Below, piece after piece: positions 1 through 7,927 of a stretch of 29,509 nt of DNA. How positions within the stretch are numbered: the stretch's first letter is position 1; the number at the start of each line of letters is the position of its first letter. The notes below the pieces were generated by a model that was not told the origin of the DNA, did no database searches, and worked only from the letters and a program-made list of their open reading frames with translations. This DNA is from JAGLTN01 sp023135255. GTDB taxonomy: Bacteria > Planctomycetota > Phycisphaerae > Sedimentisphaerales > Anaerobacaceae. Made by a program: the position numbers and the translations under genes. Location: contig DAOWCP010000020.1 of assembly GCA_030639495.1 (NCBI GenBank), positions 1 through 29,509 on the forward strand, in the 5' to 3' direction.

Positions 1-629
1 AACTGCACCAGAAAAAAACATCGGCGCAGGCAAGAGCTGATGCGATTGCGGTTTTAGATAGGGTTGGTATAGCTGATCCTGACAGAAGAGTTGATGAGTA
101 TCCGCACCAGATGAGCGGCGGGATGAGACAGAGAGTTATGATCGCGATGGCGGTGAGCTGTGAGCCTGATCTGCTGATAGCTGATGAGCCGACGACTGCT
201 TTAGATGTCACTATACAAGCGCAGATACTCGATTTAATGGACGGCCTTCAGAAGCAGAATAATATGAGTATTTTTCTGATAACGCATGATCTTGGTGTTG
301 TTGCTGAAAGAGCTGACGATGTTGCGGTAATGTATGCGTCCGGAATTGTTGAAACCACCGACGCCAAAACACTTTTTGCTGAGCCTTTGCATCCATATAC
401 TCAGGGTCTTTTAAAATCGTTGCCGAGTCTCGGATTCAAAGGCGAAAGGCTCAATACTATTGCTGGCAGTGTTGCTAATCCGTTGGATTTCCCGAAGGGT
501 TGTAAATTTCATCCGCGTTGTCCTTTGGGTGTTGCTGACAGAAGATGTCAAAGCCAAGAGCCTGAACTGAAAGAGGTTTCTGGTGGTCATTTCGTTGCTT
601 GCTTCAAAGCTGCGGGATATGAAGAATAA
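1..629 (+). CDS. Oligopeptide/dipeptide ABC transporter ATP-binding protein (OppD/DppD type), 5' partial
   Basis: This is the C-terminal part of an ATPase that powers peptide (or related solute) import at the cytoplasmic face of an ABC permease. The frame is open from base 3 to the window edge, so the start and Walker A lie outside. Visible are the ABC signature MSGGMRQRV (from base 111), Walker B LLIADEPTTALD, the H-loop ITHDLGVVAE, and the C-terminal oligopeptide-transporter extension with a cysteine cluster (GCKFHPRCP ... CQ ... VACF). Some DppD homologues carry an iron-sulphur cluster at such cysteines. The second ATPase begins 5 bp after the stop, as in opp/dpp operons, so the permease and binding-protein genes probably lie upstream. 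Substrate cannot be read from the ATPase. The family call is sure; Opp versus Dpp is open. Confidence 0.93.
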   Translation, partial: LHQKKTSAQARADAIAVLDRVGIADPDRRVDEYPHQMSGGMRQRVMIAMAVSCEPDLLIADEPTTALDVTIQAQILDLMDGLQKQNNMSIFLITHDLGVVAERADDVAVMYASGIVETTDAKTLFAEPLHPYTQGLLKSLPSLGFKGERLNTIAGSVANPLDFPKGCKFHPRCPLGVADRRCQSQEPELKEVSGGHFVACFKAAGYEE

Positions 630-634
630 AAATA

Positions 635-1660
635 ATGTTACTGAGTGCATTTATGAGTGATACTGATAAATATATGCTTGAGGTTAATGACTTAAGGACT
701 TACTTTCCTGTAAAGAAAGGTTTGTTCAGACGGACAATAGGCTATGTTAAAGCGGTTGACGGGGTTAGTTTTAAGATCGAAAAAGGTCAAACTCTTGGAT
801 TAGTCGGCGAAAGCGGTTGCGGAAAAACAACTGCTGCAAGAAGTATTATTCGACTTATTCAGGCAACATCGGGCAAAGTTATTTTTGACGGCACAGATGT
901 TTTCTCCGCGGATAAACAATCGCTGAAACAAATTCGCAAAGATATGTCGATCGTATTTCAGGACCCTTATGGCTCACTTAATCCGAGGATGACTGTAGGT
1001 GATATTATTGCTGATCCTTTGAAAGTAAATAAAAAATTATCATCAAGTCAATTAACAGAAAAAGTGATTGACCTGCTTAGAAAAGTCGGCTTATCAGAAA
1101 TTTATATGAATCGCTATCCTCATGAATTTTCAGGTGGGCAAAGGCAGCGAGTTGGTCTTGCAAGGGCGTTGGCACTTGAGCCCAAATTGGTTATTTGTGA
1201 TGAACCTGTAAGCGCGTTAGATGTGTCAATCCAGTCTCAGATTTTGAATCTGCTCAAGGATATGCAGGACGAACTTGGTTTGACTTATCTTTTTATCGCT
1301 CATGATCTGGCGGTTGTGGAATTTCTGTGTGATATTGTAGCGGTGATGTATATGGGGCAAATCGTAGAAAAGGCGACCTCTGAGCAGCTGTATAAAAAAC
1401 CTCTGCATCCATATACACGCCTGCTGATGTCTGCTATTCCTAAGGTTGATACTTCTGCTCGTTATGCTAAAAAATCTAAAATAAAAGGCGAGCTTACCGA
1501 CAGGGGGCAATTGCCAAAAGGCTGTTCATTTGCACCCAGATGCCCTTTAGCAGAGGGTATTTGTATCCAAAAGAAGCCTGATTTGGAAGAAAAACAGCCT
1601 GAACATACTGTGGCATGTTGGAAATGTCAGAAAATGCTCGACTTGAATGGGGAAATTTGA
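635..1660 (+). CDS. Oligopeptide/dipeptide ABC transporter ATP-binding protein (OppF/DppF type)
   Basis: This is the second nucleotide-binding subunit of the same importer, expected to pair with the upstream ATPase as a heterodimer. All motifs are present: Walker A GESGCGKT (about residues 58-65), signature FSGGQRQR (about 165), Walker B LVICDEPVSALD, and H-loop IAHDLAVV. The C-terminal cysteine-rich extension is GCSFAPRCPL ... CIQ ... VACW. Length (341 aa) is normal for OppF. The start is uncertain: ATG at 635 follows the upstream stop by 5 bp, but ATG at 653 (MSDTDKYML) would give a more typical N-terminus, and neither has a strong Shine-Dalgarno site. It is probably co-transcribed with the upstream ATPase. 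No transporter gene follows; the next gene is a STAS-domain protein. Confidence 0.95.
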   Translation: MLLSAFMSDTDKYMLEVNDLRTYFPVKKGLFRRTIGYVKAVDGVSFKIEKGQTLGLVGESGCGKTTAARSIIRLIQATSGKVIFDGTDVFSADKQSLKQIRKDMSIVFQDPYGSLNPRMTVGDIIADPLKVNKKLSSSQLTEKVIDLLRKVGLSEIYMNRYPHEFSGGQRQRVGLARALALEPKLVICDEPVSALDVSIQSQILNLLKDMQDELGLTYLFIAHDLAVVEFLCDIVAVMYMGQIVEKATSEQLYKKPLHPYTRLLMSAIPKVDTSARYAKKSKIKGELTDRGQLPKGCSFAPRCPLAEGICIQKKPDLEEKQPEHTVACWKCQKMLDLNGEI

Positions 1661-1705
1661 GATAATACATTGTTGAGAGATTGTTTTATTATTTTTTAAA
1701 CTTAT

Positions 1706-2068
1706 ATGGCTGAAGAAGAAATTATTGAAATAGAATATAGTGGTAACTGTGCTGTTGTGGTTTTTAAAGCCGCATCTCTAAGCAGTTCAAAACAGATATC
1801 TGAGCTTTCAGATACTTTGAGGGATTTTGTGGAAGAGCAAAAACCGACGAAGATGATTTTTGATTTTGAAGCGGTGAAATTCTTTTCATCTCAGGTGTTG
1901 GGGATTCTTCTGGATATGCGTAAAAGATTAAAAGAATTCGATGGTAAAATCGTTATTAGTGCCATTGACCCACAGTTGTACAGAGTATTCAGGATTACAA
2001 ATCTGGATAAAATTTTTGAGTTTTTCCCTGATAGAAATACTGCAATTGAAGCGACGGAGAAAAAATAA
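1706..2068 (+). CDS. STAS-domain protein, anti-sigma factor antagonist-like
   Basis: This 120-residue single-domain STAS protein resembles SpoIIAA/RsbV, whose members bind anti-sigma kinases and are switched by serine phosphorylation. The central stretch FDFEAVKFFSSQVLGILL (about residues 52-69) matches the STAS core. In SpoIIAA this site reads DSSG; here Phe replaces the Asp and Gln follows the serine pair, with Ser61 the likely phosphoacceptor. There is no kinase (RsbW-like) or phosphatase gene beside it, so the partner is unknown. The ATG lies 45 bp after the ABC gene in AT-rich sequence with no clear Shine-Dalgarno motif. The ACT-domain gene follows 23 bp later and is probably in the same transcript. 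The domain call is confident; the regulatory role is inferred from the family. Confidence 0.85.
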   Translation: MAEEEIIEIEYSGNCAVVVFKAASLSSSKQISELSDTLRDFVEEQKPTKMIFDFEAVKFFSSQVLGILLDMRKRLKEFDGKIVISAIDPQLYRVFRITNLDKIFEFFPDRNTAIEATEKK

Positions 2069-2091
2069 TTTTTTAGAGGAAGGACAGGAAA

Positions 2092-2544
2092 ATGCAAATC
2101 GCGCGACAGTTTTCGATATTTATGGTTAATAAACCAGGTGTGTTAGCTCAGGTTCTGGGTGAATTTGCAAAAAGTAAAAACAATATTGTTGCGATAACCA
2201 TGATGGATTCAATCGAGCATGGCGTTATGAGGGTGATCTTTTCCGTACCTGAAAAGGCTAAAAAAGTCCTGGCGAAACTAAATATGCCTTACAACGAGAC
2301 AGATGTTCTCTGTGTTAGTCTTGATAATAAATCAGGCGCCCTTGCTGCTGTTGCTGAGAAGCTTACCAGGAGCCACATAAATATTTCCTACGCTTATTGT
2401 ACCGCTGGTGCTAAAGGCGGTAAGACCACCGGTGTTTTAAAGGTGGCTAATGTGGATAAAGCAATTAAAGTCTTGTCTCAAGTAGGCAAAAAGACAAGCA
2501 AGTCTAACAGGGGTGTTAAAAGAAATATAAACACAAGGAAATAG
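2092..2544 (+). CDS. Tandem ACT-domain protein
   Basis: This 150-residue protein is made of two ACT domains and little else. The first begins ARQFSIFMVNKPGVLAQVL (residues 4-22) and the second begins VLCVSLDNKSGALAAVAEKL (about 72-91); each shows the N/D-K-x-G-x-L pattern of the ligand-binding loop. ACT domains bind amino acids and control amino-acid enzymes, or act alone as regulators. The C-terminus is a short basic tail (KKTSKSNRG ... RNINTRK). A good Shine-Dalgarno site (GAGGAAGG/AGGAAA) precedes the ATG. Stand-alone double ACT proteins are common in anaerobic and planctomycete genomes, but the ligand is unknown. It is the last gene of the first plus-strand block; no clear intrinsic terminator follows. 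Confidence 0.87.
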   Translation: MQIARQFSIFMVNKPGVLAQVLGEFAKSKNNIVAITMMDSIEHGVMRVIFSVPEKAKKVLAKLNMPYNETDVLCVSLDNKSGALAAVAEKLTRSHINISYAYCTAGAKGGKTTGVLKVANVDKAIKVLSQVGKKTSKSNRGVKRNINTRK

Positions 2545-2631
2545 TGACGGTTGTTTTGTTTTTATTTTTTTCGCCTTGGTTAAGATTATATTTGTTTAAA
2601 TAGTGCCGATTCTTTTGGTAGATTATGTTTT

Positions 2632-2706
2632 TATACTAATCCCAATTGAATTTTCCGTTTATCCGCGGGTATCCCAATATATTGGGATACTACCCTAAAG
2701 GGTGTA
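2632..2706 (+). repeat. Palindromic intergenic repeat, copy A (short form)
   Basis: This is one of three related elements in the window. It starts TATACTAATCCCAATTGAA, continues with CCGTTTATCCGCGGGTA (identical in all three copies), and ends with the small hairpin ACCCT-AA-AGGGT. Its centre (2669-2690) is a perfect 22-bp palindrome with arms GTATCCCAATA and the reverse complement. It lacks the right-hand half-stem (TTCGCGG plus AATTTCT) found in the two longer copies, so it is about 75 bp rather than 101-103. It lies between the ACT gene and the Tat oxidoreductase. Confidence 0.75.
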
Positions 2707-2731
2707 ATTAATTGATAATTTAGGAATTGCA

Positions 2732-4084
2732 ATGACTGACAAAATGAGTTTTTCGATTAGCAGACGTGATTTTTTGAAAAAGACAACCTTAGCAGCTTCT
2801 GTATTGGCTATTCCTTCTATTGTCCCAGCTTCTGTTTTTGGCGCAAATGCTCCAAGTCAAAAAATCAATCTGGGATTTATTGGAGTAGGAGGGATGGGTA
2901 TGCAGAACATCAAAGGTTTCCTCCCTAAAGAAAAAGTTCAGATTGTTGCTGTCTGTGATGTGGAAAAAGAAAGCAATCAATACGGCGGCTATTATACCGG
3001 AAGAGATCTCGGAAGGGCCCCGGCTAAGAGAAATGTAGAAAAGTTCTACGCAAACAAAAAAAATATTATTCACTATAAAGGCTGCGATGCTTATGAGGAT
3101 TACCGTGATGTGCTGGCTCGCAAAGATATAGACGCAGTTGTTATTAGTACGCCTGACCACTGGCATGTCCCTATCTCAGTAGCGGCAGCGAAAGCGGGCA
3201 AAGATATTTATTGTGAAAAGCCTCTGACTTTGACTATTGGTCAAGGCCGTGTACTGGCAGATGTTGCAAAGAAATATAGAACTGTATTTCAGACCGGTTC
3301 ACATCAAAGATCAAGCGGCCTTTTTCGTAATGCTTGTGAGTTGGTTCGCAATAACAGGATAGGGCAGTTGAAAAAAATGCACATTCAAATACCGGGTAAC
3401 AATTGCTTTTGCCAACCTGCATGGAAGCCAATGGAGGTGCCGAAGACTTTTAATTATGATATGTGGCTTGGCCCGGCGCCTGATGCTCCGTATCACAAGC
3501 AACGCTGTCACTATGATTTCAGGTTTATTCTTGATTATTCGGGCGGACAGATGACAAACTGGGGAGCGCATCATTTTGATATTGCTCAATGGGGTTCAGG
3601 TCATGATGATTCTGGGCCGGTAGAGGTCCAGGGCAGCGGCGAATTTCCAACATCAGGATTATTCACCACTTGCACCAAAGTTAATAAACTTACATATAGA
3701 TATGCTAACGGCGTTGAGATCAATGTAAGAATGGGTGGTTCTGATGTCATGTTTGAAGGAACGGATGGTTGGATTCGCGTTTCAAGGGCATCCATCAGTG
3801 CAAGTGACCCTGAAATTCTCACTTCTAAAATTGGTCCGGATGAAATACATCTTTATCAAAGCAACGACCATCGAGAAAATTTCCTCGAATGTATCGAAAC
3901 CAGAAAAGACCCGATCTGCAATGCTGAAACGGGTCATCGCTCAGCGACTGTTTGTCACCTGGGCAATATCGCGATGCTTTTGGGCAGGAAACTGAAATGG
4001 GATCCGGCAAGAGAACGATTTACTAACGATGATGAAGCAAATCGAATGATCAACAGAGCTATGCGGTCGCCATGGCATGTTTAA
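2732..4084 (+). CDS. Tat-exported Gfo/Idh/MocA family oxidoreductase
   Basis: This NAD(P)-dependent dehydrogenase, probably of sugars or sugar derivatives, carries its own Tat signal (SRRDFLKK plus a hydrophobic stretch ending near PASVFG, residues 10-36). It should therefore be exported folded with its cofactor bound. The Rossmann motif GVGGMG lies near residue 51 and the family's catalytic EKP (Glu162-Lys163-Pro164) is intact. The C-terminal half has GGQMTNWGAHHFDIAQW, typical of the secreted planctomycete/Bacteroidetes branch. AGGA upstream of the ATG supports the start. Length (450 aa) is normal for this branch. It is followed 52 bp later by the DUF3604 fusion, probably in the same operon. 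A second, shorter relative lies at 11308-12591. The exact sugar is unknown. Confidence 0.92.
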   Translation: MTDKMSFSISRRDFLKKTTLAASVLAIPSIVPASVFGANAPSQKINLGFIGVGGMGMQNIKGFLPKEKVQIVAVCDVEKESNQYGGYYTGRDLGRAPAKRNVEKFYANKKNIIHYKGCDAYEDYRDVLARKDIDAVVISTPDHWHVPISVAAAKAGKDIYCEKPLTLTIGQGRVLADVAKKYRTVFQTGSHQRSSGLFRNACELVRNNRIGQLKKMHIQIPGNNCFCQPAWKPMEVPKTFNYDMWLGPAPDAPYHKQRCHYDFRFILDYSGGQMTNWGAHHFDIAQWGSGHDDSGPVEVQGSGEFPTSGLFTTCTKVNKLTYRYANGVEINVRMGGSDVMFEGTDGWIRVSRASISASDPEILTSKIGPDEIHLYQSNDHRENFLECIETRKDPICNAETGHRSATVCHLGNIAMLLGRKLKWDPARERFTNDDEANRMINRAMRSPWHV

Positions 4085-4136
4085 TGGAATGTTAAATTAA
4101 TATGTAATTTTAATCTCATGTAGAGCTGAGAAAAAT

Positions 4137-6959
4137 ATGCAGGAACAAATTAATCGACGTCAGTTTCTTGCTGCTATGGCAGCGACGCCGGCAGTGGCAT
4201 TTTTAAATAATAATTCAATTTATGCGGCTTTGTCGAAAGGCGGGAAGGCTGGGAGTGATGAGGAAAGGCTGATCTTTAAGAGCAGTTTTGAGCCTGGTGA
4301 GGCTTTGCCTAAGATTAGTACTCATGAAGTTGTGAAGGGTTTTTCCAGAAGTGGTGAGCATAGCCTGATGGGGCAGGTTAAGTTGAAGAACAAGGCTTGC
4401 AGGCTTCGTGTGCCTTTTAAATCGTCAAAAGGGAAACTGATAAAAATTTCATTCTGGGTTCGCAGTGATAATGGCTCGGGGGTTGGAGTGTTTTACTATC
4501 AGGGCGATAAGAGGGAAGGAGTTTTAACGCAGGGTGGAATCGCAAGTAACCGGTGGGTGCCAATTGAGTGCAGTTTTTCTGTTACCAAAGAGATGGCGGG
4601 TGAGATCGAAATAGCTTCACCTTCGTCATGGGGTTCCAAGCCTGGTAAGATGTGGATTGATGATTTGACAGTTACCGAAGTTGAGGATGAGTTTTCTGGT
4701 TGGTCTGATAATGTAGAAGATTTTCCTGTTTTGGCTTGTGATGGTAAAGATAATGTCTGGATGGCGATAATAGAAAGGCCAGTGGGTGATGGGTTCGTGA
4801 AAGTTTGCAGTATTAAAGATGGCGAACGTAACGAGGTATGCAAATTGAAGCCTAGAGGTTGCAGCGGTGTTGCTGCGCCGGCGATAGCGGCTGTTGGTGA
4901 TGGATGCGTGGTAGCTTTTCCAGTTGAGCAGAATGATAGCTGGAGAATAGCTTATGCATTTATTAGTAATAAAAAGGCTTCGCCAACTTTGAAATATGTT
5001 GATTGCGGGGGTAACTCTAATGTTTCGCCTTGCTTGACGGTGGTTGGTGACAAGGTGTGTATGGCGTGGCAGTCAAATGCTGGTGATGCTCGCGGGATAT
5101 ATGTTTGCTGGATAGATAAGAAGGGGACGACTGCGCCAGAGAGGATTTCATCGGAAGGTGATAATAGCTATAATCCAGGTATTGTTGCATTGGAAGATGG
5201 TAGTGTTTTTGCGGCGTGGGATAGTATCAGGGATAAAAAAGCAAATATTTATGGCGCATGGTATAAGCGGGACGGCTGGCAAAAAGAAAAACGCATTACA
5301 GATGGTGAGAGAATTGAACGGCATCCATCGCTGGCTGTTTATAAAGAGCAGGTCTGGATGACATGGCAGGGGCAGGCTTATAGCAGTAAACTTATGCTGA
5401 ATAGTGTTGGTGAGCAGAGAATCGTTGTTGCCAGAATTGATGGTGATAAATTAATGGCTCCGAAGCGATTATTTGAAGACATAGATCAGAACAAATTATA
5501 TCTCAGACCTAAAATTGCTTTTGACCATGATGGTCGACTTTGGCTCTCTGCCAGAGAAAGCATCGGTATTCATAGCGGTTGGCTGCCTGTAGTTTGGTGC
5601 TATAGCGGCCGGAAATGGTCCAAAGCGAATGTTCTTGCACTTCATCAAGGCAGGTGGCGTTCCATTGATATGATATTTACGAAAAATGATTCGGTGACGG
5701 TTAATCAATATGACGATTTGCCTCAGGATTGGGTTCAGATGGGTATTCATCCAGACTGGAAGTCGGGGCTTGCGGTTAAGCTAATGCCAGATGTGGATGT
5801 TAAGGCGGCTTCGAGGTTGGAAGTTGAGCCTTTGGAAATGCCGGCAACTAAGTTTTCTTTAAAAGAAAAGATGGATAATTGTGCCGCTGACCTGCCTAAG
5901 CAAGAGGTTTCTCATGAAGGCCAAAAGCTGAAACTTCTTTGGGGGTCGTTGCATGACCATACTGATCTTTCTGTTTGTGGACGCAGCGTGAATCCTCCAG
6001 GCCATGATGTTTTTGCTAATGAACGTGACATTGAAAAGCTGGATTTCTGCGCATTAACAGATCATGGGTATAATTTTGATCCACAGCAGTGGGCTTATAA
6101 CGGTGAGCAGACGAGGAATAATCATGATCCGGGCAGATTTATTACGTTCCTGGGTGAGGAATGGACCTCAAGTTCGAATCCGCCGGGAAAAGATAAAAGA
6201 ATGAGTCGATATGGCCACCATAATGTTATTTTCCTTGATCCTTACTATAAAAATTTCCAGGATGCCTATGATGGTGACATTTCGCCAGCTGATCTTTGGC
6301 AAAGATTCAGTGATACAGAGTTCATTTGTATTCCGCATCAATTAGCGGACTGGGAGGGCAAAGGCAAGTGGAATCCGCCTACTGACTGGGAGTTTGTAGA
6401 TGAAAAGCTGCAACCCATTGCGGAGATTTACCAGAAACGAGGATCCTATGAATATCTGGGTTGCCCTCGTCAGGATCCGTATGGGACGCCTTTTAAAGGC
6501 TACTATCTTCAGGATGTCTGGGCGAAAGGAAATATTATAGGCGTGATCGCGAGCCCGGATCATGGCGGCGGCAATGGCAAAGCGGGTGTGTGGGCTGAGG
6601 ATTTTACTCGTGAAGGTATTTTCGAAGCTATCCGGGCAAGGCATACCTATGGGACTTCCGGGCCTAAAATGTCACTGTGGTTCAGCACTGGAAATGCAAT
6701 GATGGGTGACAAAGTATCAATGCCTGATGGGCCTATAGAGTTTCAATTAAATGCCAAAGCGTTAAAACCTATCAAAGAAATTGTGATCTTTGGTAATAAT
6801 AAAGTCGTTAAGCGGATCGAACCAAATAAAAAAGAGTTTGATTTGAAATGGACCGACAAAAACCCGCCACAGGAAAAGCTGAACTTTTATTATGCTCGTA
6901 TTCATTGCAACGATAATGAGATAGCCTGGTCAAGTCCGATCTGGTTTTGTAAACAGTAA
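4137..6959 (+). CDS. Large Tat-exported protein: N-terminal beta-sandwich, propeller-like repeats, C-terminal DUF3604 (PHP-like) domain
   Basis: This 940-residue exported protein starts with a Tat signal (NRRQFLAA, then a hydrophobic run to about residue 31). Residues about 45-180 look like a carbohydrate-binding-type jelly roll (KISFWVRS ... MWIDDLTVTEV). About 190-560 hold repeated blades of the type VCMAWQSN, VFAAWDS, VWMTWQG, suggesting a beta-propeller. The C-terminal third (about 605-900) matches DUF3604, a PHP-like metal-dependent family. Putative metal ligands lie in SLHDHTD, ALTDHG, GHHN, IPHQ and SPDHGGG, followed by FTREGIFEAIRARHTYGTSGP. The remaining tail is beta-rich. The reaction is unknown; a hydrolase or lyase acting on a glycan is an inference from its neighbours. 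No frameshift is visible. It converges with the metallophosphoesterase gene. Confidence 0.85.
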   Translation: MQEQINRRQFLAAMAATPAVAFLNNNSIYAALSKGGKAGSDEERLIFKSSFEPGEALPKISTHEVVKGFSRSGEHSLMGQVKLKNKACRLRVPFKSSKGKLIKISFWVRSDNGSGVGVFYYQGDKREGVLTQGGIASNRWVPIECSFSVTKEMAGEIEIASPSSWGSKPGKMWIDDLTVTEVEDEFSGWSDNVEDFPVLACDGKDNVWMAIIERPVGDGFVKVCSIKDGERNEVCKLKPRGCSGVAAPAIAAVGDGCVVAFPVEQNDSWRIAYAFISNKKASPTLKYVDCGGNSNVSPCLTVVGDKVCMAWQSNAGDARGIYVCWIDKKGTTAPERISSEGDNSYNPGIVALEDGSVFAAWDSIRDKKANIYGAWYKRDGWQKEKRITDGERIERHPSLAVYKEQVWMTWQGQAYSSKLMLNSVGEQRIVVARIDGDKLMAPKRLFEDIDQNKLYLRPKIAFDHDGRLWLSARESIGIHSGWLPVVWCYSGRKWSKANVLALHQGRWRSIDMIFTKNDSVTVNQYDDLPQDWVQMGIHPDWKSGLAVKLMPDVDVKAASRLEVEPLEMPATKFSLKEKMDNCAADLPKQEVSHEGQKLKLLWGSLHDHTDLSVCGRSVNPPGHDVFANERDIEKLDFCALTDHGYNFDPQQWAYNGEQTRNNHDPGRFITFLGEEWTSSSNPPGKDKRMSRYGHHNVIFLDPYYKNFQDAYDGDISPADLWQRFSDTEFICIPHQLADWEGKGKWNPPTDWEFVDEKLQPIAEIYQKRGSYEYLGCPRQDPYGTPFKGYYLQDVWAKGNIIGVIASPDHGGGNGKAGVWAEDFTREGIFEAIRARHTYGTSGPKMSLWFSTGNAMMGDKVSMPDGPIEFQLNAKALKPIKEIVIFGNNKVVKRIEPNKKEFDLKWTDKNPPQEKLNFYYARIHCNDNEIAWSSPIWFCKQ

Positions 6960-6998
6960 AAAATATCAGTAATTAAAAAAGTTGATCGAAAAAAAAAA

Positions 6999-7031
6999 CC
7001 GCTGGAAATGTAAAATCACAGCAGCTTTTTT
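6999..7031 (+). terminator. Possible bidirectional terminator between convergent genes
   Basis: An A-tract (about 6990-6998) precedes a GCTG...CAGC stem (7001-7004 with 7019-7022), followed by AGC and six T (7026-7031). A-tract and T-tract flank the stem, so it could work for both the plus-strand gene ending at 6959 and the minus-strand gene ending at 7047. The stem is short and the 14-nt loop is large, so the call is tentative. Confidence 0.4.
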
Positions 7032-7046
7032 GAGGTTCATCAGCTT

Positions 7047-7916
7047 TTACAGCTTTTCAGGTAAATCTTCATAGCTGTAATATTTATGCTCAAGGCCGGC
7101 AGGGGACATCTTAACTATTCTAAAGCCGATAGGCTGTTCCGGCTCACCCATTTGGCTTAAAGCGATCCCGCTTGAGTTGGTTGTTATTAATTCAAGCTCA
7201 CCATCTCTGACGTAAGTATTATGATGGAAGTGTCCTGAGAAAACCGCTTTGACGTTATATTTGTGAAACATTTCCAGCAGTTTCATTCGCCTTGTTTTTG
7301 GCAGATTGAAATATTCATCCGGCTCATCGGCCTTTTTTAGTGCCAACGGGTAATGCGTATAAACTGTAATGTTATCGTAGTTTTTCCCTTGAGCCTGCTT
7401 CAAAGTTTCCTCAAGCCATTGCATCTGCCACTTATACATCTTCCAGTTCTCATCGCCATACTTGACCATCGTAGATTCAAACACAACGAACAGGTTGTTT
7501 TTATGTACAAAGCTGTACCATGGATCACCGAATTTTGTCTGGTAAAATCCCAGTGACTCAGGCTCAGAGATTTTATAGTCATGGTTGCCGCAGACGTTAT
7601 GCAATGGGATATCTTTATTGAGTTTAGCAGCTACTTCAAGATATGCCGCAATTTCCTTTTCATCATCCCAATGATTTACCAGGTCGCCGCATACCACAAC
7701 GAAATCAGGCTTTAGCTTATTGGCAAAACCGATGGCTTTATCCCAGCTTTCTTTAGAACCCCAGAAGAGTTGCGGGTCAGCCATTACGAAATAGCAAAAC
7801 TCTTTATTGTCGCAAGATGTATTAGCAGCTTTTGCCCCCGCAGGCAAAGCTAATGCAACAGCACCGATACCAGCGGCTTTAATAAAGTTACGCCTGTTTA
7901 ATTCTTTGTTATCCAT
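7047..7916 (-). CDS. Tat-exported metallophosphoesterase (calcineurin-like)
   Basis: This 289-residue exported phosphoesterase has a Tat signal (NRRNFIKAAG followed by a hydrophobic run to about residue 31). The binuclear-metal motifs appear in order: MADPQLFWG, VVCGDLVNHWDD, VCGNHDY, VYTHYPLA and FSGHFHHNTY. The first is normally D-x-H; here it is D-P-Q, so one usual metal ligand is replaced by Gln. The remaining Asp, Asn and His ligands are present. The start is ATG at 7916, 11 bp after the upstream gene's stop, so it is the last gene of the operon with the HEAT/DUF1080 and oxidoreductase genes. The substrate could be a phosphorylated or sulphated sugar or a phosphodiester; this is not readable from sequence. 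Confidence 0.88.
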   Translation of the reverse strand: MDNKELNRRNFIKAAGIGAVALALPAGAKAANTSCDNKEFCYFVMADPQLFWGSKESWDKAIGFANKLKPDFVVVCGDLVNHWDDEKEIAAYLEVAAKLNKDIPLHNVCGNHDYKISEPESLGFYQTKFGDPWYSFVHKNNLFVVFESTMVKYGDENWKMYKWQMQWLEETLKQAQGKNYDNITVYTHYPLALKKADEPDEYFNLPKTRRMKLLEMFHKYNVKAVFSGHFHHNTYVRDGELELITTNSSGIALSQMGEPEQPIGFRIVKMSPAGLEHKYYSYEDLPEKL

Positions 7917-7927
7917 TTTTTAAGCCT

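Noticed and set aside
6171..6181. AGTTCGAATCC resembles a tRNA T-loop.
   Set aside because: It lies inside the strongly coding DUF3604 fusion gene, encoding SSSNP, with no cloverleaf around it.
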